In this document: piece by piece, positions 63,719 through 64,000 of the stretch
Numbering within the stretch: position 1 is the stretch's first letter
How the letters are laid out: the number at the start of each line of letters is the position of its first letter
DNA from: Thermoflavifilum sp.
GTDB lineage: Bacteria; Bacteroidota; Bacteroidia; Chitinophagales; Chitinophagaceae
Length of the DNA: 64,000 nucleotides
Assembly (NCBI GenBank): GCA_023511875.1
Contig: JAIMAQ010000005.1
Span: 94,745-158,744, forward strand
Direction of reading: 5' to 3'
Position numbers and translations under genes: made by a program
The notes under the pieces: generated by a model
Databases searched by the model: none
Told to the model about the DNA's origin: nothing
The model's input: only the letters and a program-made list of their open reading frames with translations

Positions 63719-64000
<282 letters not shown>

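Overview
The window is chromosomal DNA of a Bacteroidota, most likely a member of the Chitinophagaceae/Chitinophagales. The evidence is: type IX secretion (T9SS) proteins (a PKD-repeat protein with a CHU_C-type C-terminus, a PorP/SprF protein, short type A sorting domains and a SprE/PorW-like TPR protein); promoters of the Bacteroidota form TTTG-N19-TAnnTTTG; the gene order rpmB-rpmG-DUF4295-ftsY; a tmRNA tag ending in YAMAA; and the start of a Bacteroidota-type 16S rRNA gene. No phage, insertion sequence or CRISPR array is visible, and most genes are intact housekeeping genes.

Layout: 1-8.1 kb holds the end of a LysM protein, hpt, a 574-bp gene-free gap, the giant PKD surface protein with its SprF-like partner, and a protein that is almost only a T9SS sorting domain. 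8.1-14.1 kb has an rRNA methyltransferase, grpE-dnaJ, ahcY, tRNA-Leu(GAG) and an orphan histidine kinase. 14.2-24 kb has two glycosyltransferases, dapD, a tRNA-maturation group (tsaC-type, cca, a pRiA4b ORF-3-like gene, miaA), a FadL-like porin and a Tyr/Trp-rich lipoprotein. 24.1-32.8 kb has proS, an orphan LytTR regulator, a Do-type protease, an acyl-CoA reductase, a ferredoxin, dxr-rseP and tmRNA. 32.8-42.2 kb has an SDR-like pseudoenzyme, a DUF1345 protein, ppc, yajQ, the SprE-like protein, and a cluster of a peptidase-less M23-type anchor, bactofilin, AtpZ and an AtpI-like protein. 42.2-47.5 kb has a glycosylasparaginase-ggt operon and two envelope proteins.

The most distinctive region is 47.5-52.2 kb. 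Two adjacent minus-strand small genes are both broken, one by an in-frame TGA and one by a frameshift. They lie next to a cobalamin riboswitch that precedes a BtuB-like receptor, a DUF6580 integral membrane protein and a BtuF-like protein with no visible signal peptide. This looks like a B12 uptake locus in which DUF6580 may be the inner-membrane partner.

52.2-64 kb holds a T9SS cargo protein, pdxJ, a small membrane protein, the rpmB-rpmG-DUF4295 operon, ftsY, a JmjC-like cupin, a coiled-coil protein, a SMUG2-like DNA glycosylase, two amidohydrolase-family proteins with mostly degraded metal sites, and an rrn operon with two promoters of identical geometry.

Across the window, TAnnTTTG promoter boxes often end only a few to about 20 bases before the start codon. 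Many mRNAs are therefore probably leaderless or nearly so, which helps choose among GTG, TTG and ATG starts.
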